Positions 1 to 13,000 of a stretch of DNA of 64,000 nucleotides are shown one piece after another. Location of the stretch: the NCBI GenBank assembly GCA_031216445.1, contig CM062208.1, positions 8,227,001 through 8,291,000 on the forward strand. Direction: 5' to 3'. The first letter of the stretch is position 1. The number at the start of each line of letters is the position of its first letter. The notes below the pieces were generated by a model. That model was not told where the DNA came from. It was given only the letters and a program-made list of their open reading frames with translations, and searched no databases. Source of the stretch: Lateolabrax maculatus. Taxonomy: Eukaryota; Chordata; Actinopteri; Acropomatiformes; Lateolabracidae. Both the position numbers and the translations under genes were made by a program.

Positions 1-1120
1 CAGTTTAGTAAGTATTAAGAGTTACAGTATAACACAATGTGTATCTGTACTTCAAATTGCTGGTAATATTTTTTTATCTGGTTTTAAAATGTCAGTTGTG
101 TAAGCACTGGTTAATATTTCTAGCTATGTTAGTTAGATATGGCAAGGCTCTGTCAGTCCATCACTTTGGACAAGACTAAAACATCTCAGCAACAATTGGG
201 TGGATTGCCATTAAATGTGTAATTTATAAATGCATCGCCTTTACATTGCATTGAGAATAGTTAGTCGAGAAGTAAAATGAATGTACTACCATCATGAGCT
301 GACTTAACCCCTAAGCTTGTTAGCCCTCATTACTTGCTTCTTTCTGCTATTTTTCTTTTTACATACGTAATGCGACTACTTAAAGATAAGAGGAAGGTGT
401 CCCTTTTAAAAACAGGATAAACCCCACAGGAAGAGTTTGGAGTTAAAGGTCAACTCCAGACTAAGCCCATGACTCTCACTGCTGTCTATATACATATGGA
501 GAGGATTTCAGTTGCCCCTCTTTATCACCTCAGCTGCTAGACCAACCAACCAACACATAATCACTGTATTTGGGTGGAAGTGGGAGTGTGGGGGATTTTT
601 ACAAAACTGCGTCAATTATTTGAAATGAGCTTCTTTCTAGATTCTAGAAAGTTGTCTGAGGTGATGCAGTTATTTAACTAGCAATTGTCAGATCAGCACA
701 TTCGTCTATATGTATGAATTAGACTGGTGTTTTTATTTTCCCCATTAACAGCAGCAGACACGTGACAGCCTTTAGGTTCTTCAAAGACTGGATGTGTTTA
801 ATGCCATTTGGCTGCTTGGGTGTCAGGGTGCTTTAACAGTTAAAATGACTGTTCTTAAACTGAGGGACCACCATCAAGTCTCTTTTCTTACTGGCAAACA
901 TTTGCTCTTCTGGGTTCTTGCAGAAACCATTGCATCCCAAGTAAAAGTCCAGAATCAGTAATCATAATATCTGAACGTATTCCTGCATTTCTGTGGTTGC
1001 TGTTGATTCTGTGGCCTTTACCTCCTCTCTGTCCATGTTTCCGCCACACTAAGTGCCCTCCCTTCCCAGTGCCGCTCCAGTAACTTCTTGGTGAGCTCTT
1101 CTAAAAGGCTTAGAGTAAAC
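1..1120. other. upstream flank of impg2
   Basis: No coding exon is recognised here. Short open frames lack hydrophobic starts, splice sites or family resemblance. An E-box-like CACGTG lies near 760. The stretch probably contains distal promoter sequence of impg2, whose first coding exon starts at 1424. Nothing else can be supported. Confidence 0.5.
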
Positions 1121-1140
1121 AGGATTAGAGAGGATTAAAG
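1121..1140 (+). promoter_or_regulatory. paired CRX/OTX-type sites upstream of impg2
   Basis: Two GGATTA motifs occur at 1122-1127 and 1132-1137, exactly 10 bp apart. Read on the other strand they are CTAATCC and TTAATCC, matching the (C/T)TAATC(C/T) consensus of photoreceptor K50 homeodomain factors such as CRX and OTX2. They lie 287-302 bp upstream of the impg2 ATG. Mammalian IMPG2 is made by photoreceptors, so a CRX-responsive promoter fits. The sites are seen; their use is inferred. Confidence 0.45.
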
Positions 1141-1423
1141 AATCCCCCTCTCTCCAACAACCATCTGCCAATCTACCTGGTCCAGGATCTGTCCTCTCAG
1201 CACCATGGGACACACCTCTCTTCAGCTGTGGAGGAAGGCATGAAACCAGTATGTCAGTGTCATCAAAGGACAGGTTTCTGTTATTTTTCTGCATCTGGAG
1301 ACTTCTGAACTATGCAAACTTGTAGGAAGCTGTTCACTTTGCTGTTACATGATTTGAGATGAAGTACATATCTACTTGATCCTTTTCGCAGTCTACGGAT
1401 TTAAACACCATCACGGATTTAAC

Positions 1424-1502
1424 ATGAGCATTGTATCTTGGAGATGTGTTTTCTACTCTCTTGTATTTAGTTCTGCGGTTATATTTTTGGACATAAGGAC
1501 AG
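1424..1502 (+). CDS. impg2: impg2 exon 1, signal peptide
   Basis: This is the first ATG after an in-frame stop (TGA at 1355). It gives a short N-terminus (MSIVSW...) followed by a hydrophobic stretch (VFYSLVFSSAVIFL), as expected for a signal peptide. It ends in phase 1 (ACA G) at a good GTATGT donor, which the next exon requires. Short upstream ATGs at 1349 and 1359 open only tiny frames. The following intron is just 100 bp. The start is inferred; there is no recognisable residue identity to human exon 1 beyond the leader character. Confidence 0.72.
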
Positions 1503-4500
1503 GTATGTATTATGGTTAACTTATAAGCGTCTTGCTTACTATTTACCCAAAGAACAGTCAAACGTTAAGTCTTAAAACTGTTGTTTCTTTGTGGTACCCC
1601 AGATGCAACATTTGAAGGTTCCTCTATGGGTTACCTGAGTCTGCCTTACAGTCAAGAGCCTGTGGTGTTTCCAAGCGTTGTTCGGGTATCTGATGTCAAG
1701 GTATCTAATGAAGGCCATGCAGTTATCTCTCGACGGAAACGAAACATCCTTTTCCCAAGTGGAGTCAAACTCTGTGCACAAGAGACTGCCCAGCAAGTTG
1801 TTGCAAACCACCTGAGCTACTTTCATCTCAGAGGTAGGACGGAACATAAATAAGAGTAGATCACTCTACACTGTAGATGGATATTCACACTCATCGGCTT
1901 AGATAATGGGTGAGGGACCCAGAAACAGCAGGAAGTCGATGTCGGCAACAACAAAAACAAACTTCAATTCATTTTGTGAGATTTTCCCCACTGTCCCTTC
2001 CTTTCTGTGTCACTAACGTGCAAGGTATTAATTGTCCAGTAGGCAAGAGTGTTAACCTTTGCTGCATTTACAGCAAGGGATCCACCTGGGTCAAGCAGAA
2101 GAGTGTCAGCAGACATCTGTGTGGACACCAGTTGCAATTAGGCCTTATGAGATTTGCATTCAAACAGACTGTGGTCTGCTTCAGGTAGATGTGCGTCCTT
2201 ACAGGGTCAGTTTCTCACTTAGTGGAATCCGCTCATGCAGATAATTTTGTTTGTATGTGGCCAGATTTGGAGATACATATCTATATATTAGATACCTATA
2301 CATAACTTGAGTCAATTTATCAGATTTCACGCAATTCCCTCTGGAACAACAAAAGGCTTCATACAAGTTTTTTCACACATGCAGTAGTACTATAAACAGA
2401 GTTTGTTGTGTAAAATCGGTGGAGTTCCCCTTTAAACCCCTGGCCACCACCCAAGAAAATGGGGTGGCACAAATTCATTTGTGCTGCTAAAAGTATTTAT
2501 CTGCAACATGCATTTCATAGGGACATTTTCTTTTGGTAAAAAGTAATTGCAAAGTAAACTGTTCTCTATCTGTGGGTAATGCAGAGTAAAATGAACACTG
2601 TACCTGTTGAAAGACACTGCATTTTTCAATATTTTTATCACCACAAACAAGGTTTTCTTCTTTTTATTGTACTGGTTTAACAGCAAAAATCTTTGAGTTG
2701 GCTATCTCAAACTCTGGACACATAAAACCAAAACTGTCTGCATGGCTAGATACCAGTGCTGAAATGTAATTAAGTATATTTACTCAAATACTGTACTGAA
2801 ATACAATTTTGAGATACTACTACTTTACTTGAGTATTGCCATTACATGTTACTTTATGCTTCTACTTCACTACATTTCAGAGATAAATATTGTACTTTTT
2901 ACTACTTTACATATATATGGCACAGTGTAGTACCTAGTTACCTTCTATATTATTTACATACAAAGATCAACTATATCTACTTCAATGTACAATATATAAT
3001 AATAAAACCCTCATGGGGTCAGTTTAGTTTTACTTTTGACACTTTAGTACATTTTGCTGATTATACTTCTGCAGTTTTACTTAATACAATTATGAATGCA
3101 AGACTTTTACTTGCAATGGAGTGTTTTTACTTTGTGGTATTATTACTTTTACTTAAGGACAGAACTACTTCCACCACCGCTAAATAACTCTAGGGCTAAG
3201 TGAGAATTTGTTATTTGTTTTTGTGATTTGGATGAATTGACACCTCAAGAAACAGAAGCAAAGGGGGTTACAGTGGACCACAGGTGGGCATGAGTTGTGA
3301 AACAAAAGTTCAAAATATTCAAAAGAAAAGAAACATTTGGATCTCTTATTGCTTGAGAAACACAGTGTAATGTTTGTCCGTATCAGTGGGTTATGTAAAC
3401 TAGATTTGGATTTGGAGGTGACCTCTTTTGTCTAAGGCCTCACAGACAGCGCCATTAGGAGGAAGATTGGAGAAAATGTCTGTCCACCAACTTTGGGTCA
3501 ATGCCCAGTAGGCTTACTCATGAAAAGGAGTTATGTCATTTGATTTGATTTGATTTGACTTTATTATTAGAATATTCTTCAGAAATTTGTCTTGCGTCCC
3601 TGCACAAGCACTGTGTCAAGTAAATATCAAAACACAACATTTACCGAACAACAAAACATATATTACATATTTTATGTGATGATCATGAGTAAGCTCTGCG
3701 AGTAAGTTCTGCAAGCTTGCTTTTTAAGTGGATGGTGTCTTTCTGTGGTCTGATCAGTGTGCCAGGAGACCATATGGGAGGCTTTCAAGATCTTCTGGGA
3801 CCGCCTCCCAGAGCAGGAAGAGTACCAAAGCTGGATGAGTCAGTGCCAGGAGGGCACAGTCACGGCACAATATATTGGCACCTACTTTAGCCAGTCAGAG
3901 GAGCATCAGGCTCTGGTTAAAAAGGTTTGTGGATGACTAATGCTTTCATAAAAAAGTAACTGTCTTCTGCCAACGTAATAAACTACTCCGCAGATGGCTG
4001 CTCACAATTTTTCTTTTCTATTTTTTCCTATTTCTAGAGAATGTCACTGCCAGGTTTGAAAAGGTACACAAACTCTCCCAACCTCTTTTCCCCAGTGCAA
4101 ACCCACCATTCCAATTATAAATGTGATCTCATCATTAAGTCCTTGTTTTGTAAATGTGTCATTCTTCCCACTATCTGTAGTGAGCCCACCAGGCCCTGGC
4201 AACATATGTGCAGGTAAGGTTGTAAATGCTCTTTAACCTTACCTGTTCATACTCCGCTCATCAGTTACCACTCGACTTCAGATGTCTCATGTTTGTTTGT
4301 GTTTGATTTGTTTCCAGTTGTATCCGTGTATCTTAGATTTGAATACTAATATCCAGTATATTTGCTTTCCCTCTCTTTGAGTTTAACACACTATTTTTAA
4401 AGAAAACACACTATTTTATCTTTCCATTATTTTCAACAAAGCCCATGACAACAAAACAAAACCAACAATGAATTTATTCTTCTAACAAGTTTTGTCTGTT

Positions 4501-6252
4501 CAGCCACAGTCTGATAAAGCTGATGCTTTCATGTTATGAGCTCATGTCGGTAAATATGCAGACCAAGAACAACTCTGGCACATAACCCCTTAAAAAAGTT
4601 TCAATTTGTTTTTTGTACGGATTAAACTAATTACATACAATTAGCTTTATGCTAAACTAGGCCTGCTTAAACCAGTTGCCTGCTTAATATTCAGCGTATA
4701 AATATGAGAGTGGTTTGATCTTCTCAATAAACTCTCAGAAAGAAAATTAATATGCGTATTTCTCAAAATATCAACTATTCATTTAAGTGTTAAATAATTA
4801 AATAGTTTTCGGACGACAATTCATTTCTATGACATGGTGGCAGCTAGGCCTATATATAAAGACAATACAGTACAAGAATAGGCATGTTTAGAGGGTTTGT
4901 TGATAGTAAAAAAATAATAATAATCTAGCTTTATCCCGTAAATCCTACTTGTATCTCTACCCATATCTTGAATCATCTTTGAAGCCTGTTCATCCTTTTT
5001 GTCTTGATTATTAAGTAATGTGATATCAGCATTGTTGAAACCATCTTCTACTGTTTTTTTACAGCAATCCAACACAAGACACCCCGGAAGCTGTTGAGGC
5101 TCCTGAGCTCGGTCAGTGTCACTCCTGACAACGCTGTTAGCTGTAGGACATCATGTGACTTTGATCACATGGTGTCTCCACTGTCATATAAGCATCCTGC
5201 CCCATCTGTATTTGTGCACAAGTATTGTTGTTTCAGTGTAGTACCATTATCTTGTGTGTGTTTTCATGTTCATAATCCTACAATATTCCTGGCTGTTTAT
5301 GCCATAAGATTTTTATGTGTGTGTTTGGTGTTTGCTCGGCTGTAGGCCACTATATCCTGAGATTTTAAAAGTACTCGGGGCCAGGATGGTCTAATCCATA
5401 TAGCCATTAGGAATCACGACACTTGCCAAAGGTTAAAGCAAACATCCACTTGAAATAAACCATTTTCAACCACTTTTTTTTGCACATGAATTCAACCACC
5501 CAGAAGACATAGCCCAAGGAGTAGAGGCAGAGGAAGCAGCCACCATTGTCCCAGAGGTGGAGGAGAGTCCTGTAAGTGCACACACAGATTGTTTACAGAT
5601 TAGGATTCAAAATGTGTGTGCACACTTAACTATATTACTGTACCTCTTTCTTATGACACAGCTGGACAATGATATTGCCGTGCAGGCTCCTACCTCCGCT
5701 GTGCTGGAGCAGGTGGTGGAGCTCAGTATCCTCCTGACTGGGGAGATATACAGCGACAGCCTCGAAGATCCAGCCAGCCTCCAGTACCAAACGCTCAGCA
5801 GACAGCTTGCTCAAAAGGTTCGTCTCTGGCTCCAACTCCTTCTGTCTGTCTCTCTTTATGACTCCCCTTAGAGCTACTGTATCTTGGCTCCAGACTGGAC
5901 TCACTATATCTCCTGGTTTATGGTCCATGATGGATGCATTGTTAGTTTTAATAACACGCACTTTAACAGCAGCAGTAGTTAAACCCAAAACCCAAATGCA
6001 GGAGTTCAAAAAGACAAATTTTATGGTACGCATTTTGTTTGGGTGATATAAGTATGTGCTGAAAATTCCACTTTATGTCTTGTCTTGGGAATACATAAAC
6101 TTTTTCGCATGCACACATTTAAACAGGTACTCACCTTTGGAAGCAACTTCAGTGGTTTTACAGGTACTCGGAAAATTCAGTAAATTTGTTTAGGGTACCC
6201 TTCCAGGCAGCTTGACACACACATGTGGGAGGGCACGCACGCACACACACAC

Positions 6253-6294
<42 letters not shown>

Positions 6295-9200
6295 AAATAA
6301 CAATATCATAAGCACGTATTTGATTTTGTGTCTACAAAGGATGACATTTCTCCCAATCATGGGCCTGTTTTTTATTCCCGGTGGAGATCTGCTATACGCC
6401 TAAAATATGCATACCTTCACATGTTACCCACACACACAGTATACACACAAACTCACGTGCCTTGAAGAGATTAGAAGTCTGTGTGGAGGGAGGAATGGAG
6501 GTAAGGACAGGGAATGAAGACTCAGAGGCAGTAACTGAATGTAGAGAAGGTGGAATTGGAGGACAAGCCAGTAGACAAAAGGCCCTGGAGACCTTTTTGT
6601 ATCCTTTTTTTCTGATGGATTAAATAAACTGGGTGAGTGAGTCTGCAGAACAGTATATGTATTGTTTTTTCTCAGTGCCTAGAAGCAAGGGCGTTTTAGA
6701 CCACAATGCAATAATCTGCCTCCCAAGGATAATGATGTGGGCCACAGCACAAAAGACCTTTCAACTACTTTGAACAAACTTAGCCCTATTGGAACAATAC
6801 ATTTGGTTTATTTTGCCAAGCAAGTTCATTATAACCATGTCAAAATAAGAAATAAACTTGAGTTGAGGCTTGTTTATGATAATTTTTGTCCTTGCAGATA
6901 GAAGATGCTCTGGAGGGGCTTCCTGGATTTAAGAGTGTGTCTGTGCTGGACTTCAGGTCAGTCTCTCTGCTGTCGTCAAACTGGACAAAAGAACTGTCCT
7001 CACAATATGGCCTAAACTACATCAACTTTTTGCATTAACACCAGTTAACTCCTTGTTTTATGTAGGTCCCAGAGGGACACCCAAGGGTGAGTCATCAGTA
7101 CAGGCTGTGGTAGTTTGCCCTTCAGTAGTTCTCCTCATCCTGTCTTGTATTTAAGCTCACAGATCCCTATCAATCATTCCACAGCTAGATCTGTGTCAGT
7201 GTGCGTGGCGTCACCTCCATCTCACACTGAGTTTGCTTCTGAACGTGGGCACGTGTTAAGGTGTGCTAGTAGTTGCCTGTGTTAATGGTCTTAATGTGGT
7301 CACTCACCTGTTAAGTGGGATCAGGATGTGTGCATGTGCTCTTCTATAGAGACGATTATCGGGGCTTTATGACGTCGCCAATCAGCCTCTGGCAGAGGGA
7401 TGGAGAGGAGGAGGGTTTTGGGAAAGATACTGTTTGTGTCTGGGGGGCGAAGGTGAAAAATCAAAAGGAGGAATTTAAAAAGACATGTAAATGGAGGGAG
7501 AGACGTTAGTGGTGATGATGTAACCGGTTTTACTTATATTGTGGAAGAAGCCATCAGATCCCTTACTAAATAAAAATAGCAAGACCACAGTGTAAAAGTA
7601 AAGTAAAAGTCTTGGTTTCAACTTTTTACTCAAATAAATTATTCAACAGGTTGGGAAACACAGTTATACTGGAAAATTGCTTATACTTTCACATCTCTAC
7701 ATAAGGCATAGCATGAAAGCTGGAAACAGGGGGAAACTGCTAGCCTGGCTCTTTTTAAAAGTAACAACATCCACCTACCAGCTCCTCTAAATCATTTTAA
7801 TGTTGTTGCTGGTCGGTGGAGCCAATTTGACCAACTTTATACACTACTGGGAAGTTCAATCTTAACAAGTCAGCATAATATACTTAATATATATTTTGTA
7901 TGTAATTTCTTAATTTGCAAAGAAACTGGTAACAACGACAATTTGCCTCTGAAATATAATAGAATAAAAGATATCTGAAAATGCTGCTACAACTACCTCA
8001 AATTTACACTCAAGTACAGTACTTGAGAAAATGTACTCAGAATCCAACGCTCAGTGCTTCGAGTGAAATTCATCCTGCTCTTTTTTTTGTCAACCGTACT
8101 TTATATACTATATGGCCACAGTGATAGTGTGATTAATGTTGCTTGCTGTTGCTTACTGCAGATCACAGGGCACAGCAGCAGTAGAGCTCTGTCTGCCTGC
8201 CACTGTGAATGTGTGAAACTAAAGGGGGAAAAATTGGATCTCCTTCTAAATCTTGACGACTGTGGGCCGGCACGTGCTCAGCTGTCGCCAGAAACCCAAC
8301 AAACTAGGTCAGAGTGGAAGGCTCCCAGTAGCAAATGAAGGCTGATAGATGGCTTTTTCCAGTGCCTGGAATCTTTTGTGAGGTTTCCATGTTTATTATG
8401 ATGATATTGATCATTCTGCTGACTCTGCCATTTTTTGGCCTATACAGTCAAGCTCCTGCGTTCCAAACAGGATTAAATCACTCAAGTCATCAGTCATCTG
8501 TGAGCGCTCTGCAACTCATTTAACAGGTTTGACGTTAAATCACGCTAATGCCTGAGCGTTTTCAACTGCTCTGTCATCCAGGAGACATTATTTTATACTT
8601 ATTTACTTATATTGCTCTTTTGCATAATGGCCTCATGGAGAAGTTGTAGGTAGAAAAAGAGAACTCGAGGCTGATGTGATAAGGGCTTTTGAAGAGAGAA
8701 ATTTTGAGACAGATTAGAGCTGGGGAATATGGCTGAAATCAATATCACAATATAAATAAGAATTGAGATTGAATGAAGTAGAAAAATGTATATATATAGT
8801 ATAAGTGTACCTAATAAAGTGGTTGTCGAGTATATATGACAATACGATTTACTAAATGCACCACGATATTGAATTATTGCCCAGTCCTGAGATGGTTCAG
8901 TATGTGGATTGGATGTAAATACTACATATTTGTGTCTTCAGGCTGGATGGCGTGGTGGTGGACTATGCTGTCACGGTGGTGGTAGATGGAGCCGGAGTTA
9001 GCGGTGAACAGCTGGACTACCTGACCTTGCAGTCGAACCTGGTGGAGAACTCGTACCGTGAGGTCATGGAGCCTGCATTGGTCGACACCATCAGTGAGGT
9101 CAAAAACTTTGTTACTGAAGCCCTGCATAACGTCGAGCTGGAGAGTGGTAAGATGATGGCCAGTTCATGACTGACACACACATGCCACCATTATAGCTAT

Positions 9201-10040
9201 TTATTTAACTGGCATGGCAGTGAAATCACTAGGAGCACATTGGCAGAGGGTTGTGCATGCAGTGCTGGGCAAACCTTCAAATGTCATATCAAATAGAGAC
9301 ACAGTAGACTCAGAATTGATATAACAACATACGCTACACCACTTGAGAAAACATTCCAGGGTCTCATCTGTTTCTTATTTGGCTGCTCTTTCTGTCAAGG
9401 AGGACAGAGACATATTCATAAGAAGTTTCAGCTCAAAAGTGTGACATTTTTAATGAACAAATAATAGAGTCATCAGTTATAGGAGCTGTGTATTTATTCT
9501 GTACTTCAGTTATATCTTTATCATTAAATGGTCTGCAAAAGAGAACTGAGCAAAAAGGATGTTTGAAAACTGAGCCTTTATTTTAGTGCTTAATTTACAC
9601 CCAGTGTATCTTAAAGTTAACTCTTAGAAGAGTACTCCATTGATTTAGCATCACACTCGTTGGACAGTTTAAAAAAATAAGGATAAAAATGTTTGCAGCA
9701 GAACCAGGGATGTCATCTTTTTTTATTCCACATATTATTCTTCCTTATCAAACCTGGCGCCTACATTACCCACAATAAACTCAACCGACAACAGTTTGGT
9801 TGGAGATTCAAGTGTGTTATGCAAGTAGCAGCTAATGTAACCCTGAGTTGCTCACACCACCAGTTTGGTTTTAATTTTCCAACATTTAATCAGATTTTAC
9901 AAAGCCCTCTCTGGAGCCACAAAAGGCCTTATACAACTTTTCTCCCATATCCCGTTGTACTCCCCAAGACTTGTATACTTGTAAAATCGGTGGAGTACCC
10001 CACTGCAGACGCAAAAGTAACACGCACACGCACACGCACG

Positions 10041-10071
<31 letters not shown>

Positions 10072-13000
10072 ACGCACACACACACACACACATGCACACA
10101 CACACACACACACACACAAATAGATTTAGCCAGTCAGTAAGTAGGTTAACTGCCTCTTACCTCTGGCCAGCGCCTTTCTCCAGAAAAGTGAAGAAAATGA
10201 AGGATGTGATAATGACTATAGCATCTCATCCTGTGAGATTTCTCCCTGCTCATGTTTTTGAGAGAATGCGTGTCATTAGTTTACTGTGTTACCAAGCTCC
10301 CCTGGAGATGAATGCCATCTGATGCTTACATTAATTATAGGCTTGGACATGTGAAATGAGGGCTAAACTCTCTCATATGGCTGACATGTGTGGCTGGGGA
10401 ACTTAAAGGCACAGCTTGGCTTTGTTTTTCTGCTTTGGTGGTGATGCAGTAATAGCCTTGGCCCACAGCGGCTGATATTCACTCCAGATTTTAGTACTGA
10501 TTTTTAGATATTTACCCCTGAAGCTAATGCTGTCAAAATGAATTCTGTGAGTGCTGAAATGGTACCAGTTAAAAGAATTCTGTAGACTCCTGCAGGCAGA
10601 AGTATTTTAGCAATTTGGCACTTTTGCGTTTTGTGTGTCAGTTTATTTCAATATTTGTTTCCCCACTGGTTCCACAGTGTCTGAGGTCCCTGAGTCTGTC
10701 AACGCTGCAGACGGAGCCACAGTGAGTAAAAAGTTACCTCCACAACTATCATGACAACAATCTCTCTCTGAGCTATCCAGCTGCTTTGAGCTCCAATAAG
10801 TTGATAAATCACTTTTGTTTAAGGAAGCTGACAGTTCTAGTATGACTGATGTTGCGATAACCTGTAACTGGCTTGTGATGTTTTCCAGACCACACCAGTG
10901 CTGGTAGGGGATGAGCTCACCAGCAGGGATGAAGTGAGGCTTTGAGGATTAGTTTGGCTCTTGCTATAATAATCCACTACTATTCTGGGACAAAAGCTAC
11001 AGTGCACCACACTACATCTAGTAAAGAAGAGAGACAGCACATGAGTTTATTCAGACAAGTAATACCATCTCAAGTCTGTCTTCATTTGTGCTGGCCTGTG
11101 GTTGACTGTGCTCTTTGATGGTATTCAGAATTTGGGTTGCACTAAATGTGTCTGCTGGTTCACTTTAAAGCTCAGCTTGCTAAGTGATTAATTTGACTCA
11201 TTATGTGAATTATGTGAAGTTTGCCAAACTCTCCGTTTGGCAAACTTCTCATCAGTAATTCATTTGCAGGCAAGAGCACAGAGCTACCGAAGCACTTTCC
11301 TGCCCTGGTTTGGAATTGGGACATTTTACTTTTAAAGTTTTAGCTGGAAGCAATTGTGAAACTGTGGGAACAGTACTGGACAACAAATGAAATGACAGTG
11401 ATTACGAAACAAGAGTTAGATGAACAATAGTTAGATTGAAAAAAGTTTTGTAAAAATTAGTTGTACAGTAACAAGGAGACTGGCTTCACAAATGTTTAGA
11501 ATAACTGTCGAATTAGTGTTCATGCCAAATTGTGCTTCATGCCAAAAAGAACAAAGTTTCACCAATGAAAGATCAGCGTTAAGTCCTCATAAGAGGTACA
11601 GCAAAGTAACTACTCTGGTAAACCCACATTGTCCACAGCAGTGGCAGAATAGTAAAAAGATGCCAATTAATAACACTTCCTTACTCTCATTAAAGGGCAA
11701 CTTACTCTAAATAAATCTTGTTTTGTTGATCTCCAGTGGGTTAACTTCTCACCTTACTGCAGTGATATAGAAGTGTGTTCTAGGTCGTAATTGATTCAGT
11801 GTGACATCACTGCTGGGTGTGGTTACAGGTACAACAAAGCTCACTTCTGACGTGCAACAGACTTGGAATTTTTTCACCATAAAGGGCGGAGAAAATTGCT
11901 TTTTAGCCTGTTCATACTTTATTCTTTAAATTATGAAATAATAACTGAAATTTTGAATAGAATGGCAAAATTAAATTTCGCAATTTTAGATATTTATAGG
12001 TATTATTTCCATATGTGTTGATGATGTGCCTATCATCTTCCTGATGCAGATTAATGCTGCCAATGAGCCGTCAGAGGTCATGATCCTAGAAGAGGAGACT
12101 GAAGATGTCAACAAAGATGACGTCCCGCCTGAACCCTCCGAAACCAACACAGTGGCGACAGAAGAAGATGACGTCATTGTTCTGGAGGAGAGTGCAGTTG
12201 TGTTTCCTGCTCCTGTCCTGACCACTATTGCACCTGAAGCCAGCAGTGAGTGTTTATCCTAAACACAAGCATACAATCACACATGCAATCTATCCCCCCT
12301 GTGGTGCTTTTTCTCATCTACCTATCATTATTTCCCTTTTTTTGTGACACTCTTGCAGTTTACAGAATTTACAGAGATGGTGGTATTAAAGCATGCACAC
12401 AAGCACAATATATAAAAACTTCCTACAGCTTTATGTTTGCACTGAAATTACTTCTTAGGAAAAGGATGGATCATTTCTGGATCTCTCAATTTTCATTTTA
12501 TCAATCTTAAATCAAATGTTTTTTCTGGCTGGCCTGATAGATCTGTGGTTTCCGGAAAAAGGCAGCCCGTTTCTGTAAATGAGACCACCAGAGATTGAGT
12601 TAAGTTTCTTCTCCTCTTTTCCCAGGCATCGAGGAGGAGGGTCTGTTGCTGGAGGACAGTGTGCAGACTCCTGTTGTGGAAACCCCCCCACCAGAGGAGC
12701 TCCCAACTGAACTTCCCTCCCCTGAGCTGCCAGAGGGCGTCACACTGCCTGAACACCCAGTGGAGGTCGAGGCCTCTGGTTCAGGCACAGACAACCTGGA
12801 GACCCTGCTCCGACCATCTACACCCACAGCAGCAGCAGAAGAAGAGACTGTTTCAGAAGATGGGCTGATAACAGAAGATGTCACCATAAATGCAGATGCC
12901 ATCTCTGAAGCTGAAACAAAGGAAGTTGAGGCTGCAGCAGTGGAAGAAGAACCTACTACTGCAACTCTGGAAGAGGAGCATCTGGATGAGGTTGTTGTGA

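Larger units (their letters stand above)
1834..3757. other. impg2 intron 2
   Basis: Short open frames at 1910-2188 and 2059-2244 lack splice sites and family resemblance. The intron holds repeats at 2320-2430 and 2755-3187 and a (TTGAT)n-type tail near 3540. No other feature is seen. Confidence 0.7.
9148..10677. other. impg2 intron 11
   Basis: The intron contains a family C repeat (about 9610-10010) and a long CA-rich microsatellite. The 209-codon open frame at 9693-10322 runs through both and is not a gene. Confidence 0.7.

Noticed and set aside
2846..3187. 113-codon frame rich in Tyr/Leu/Phe
   Set aside because: Lies wholly in the family B repeat, which is AT-rich and low in complexity.
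4038..4053. Shorter form of impg2 exon 4 using donor GTTTGA
   Set aside because: It changes phase so that exons 5-6 read as less plausible text and exon 7 no longer joins in frame.
9693..10322. 209-codon plus-strand frame
   Set aside because: Runs through a dispersed repeat and a CA microsatellite (poly Thr-His); not a gene.
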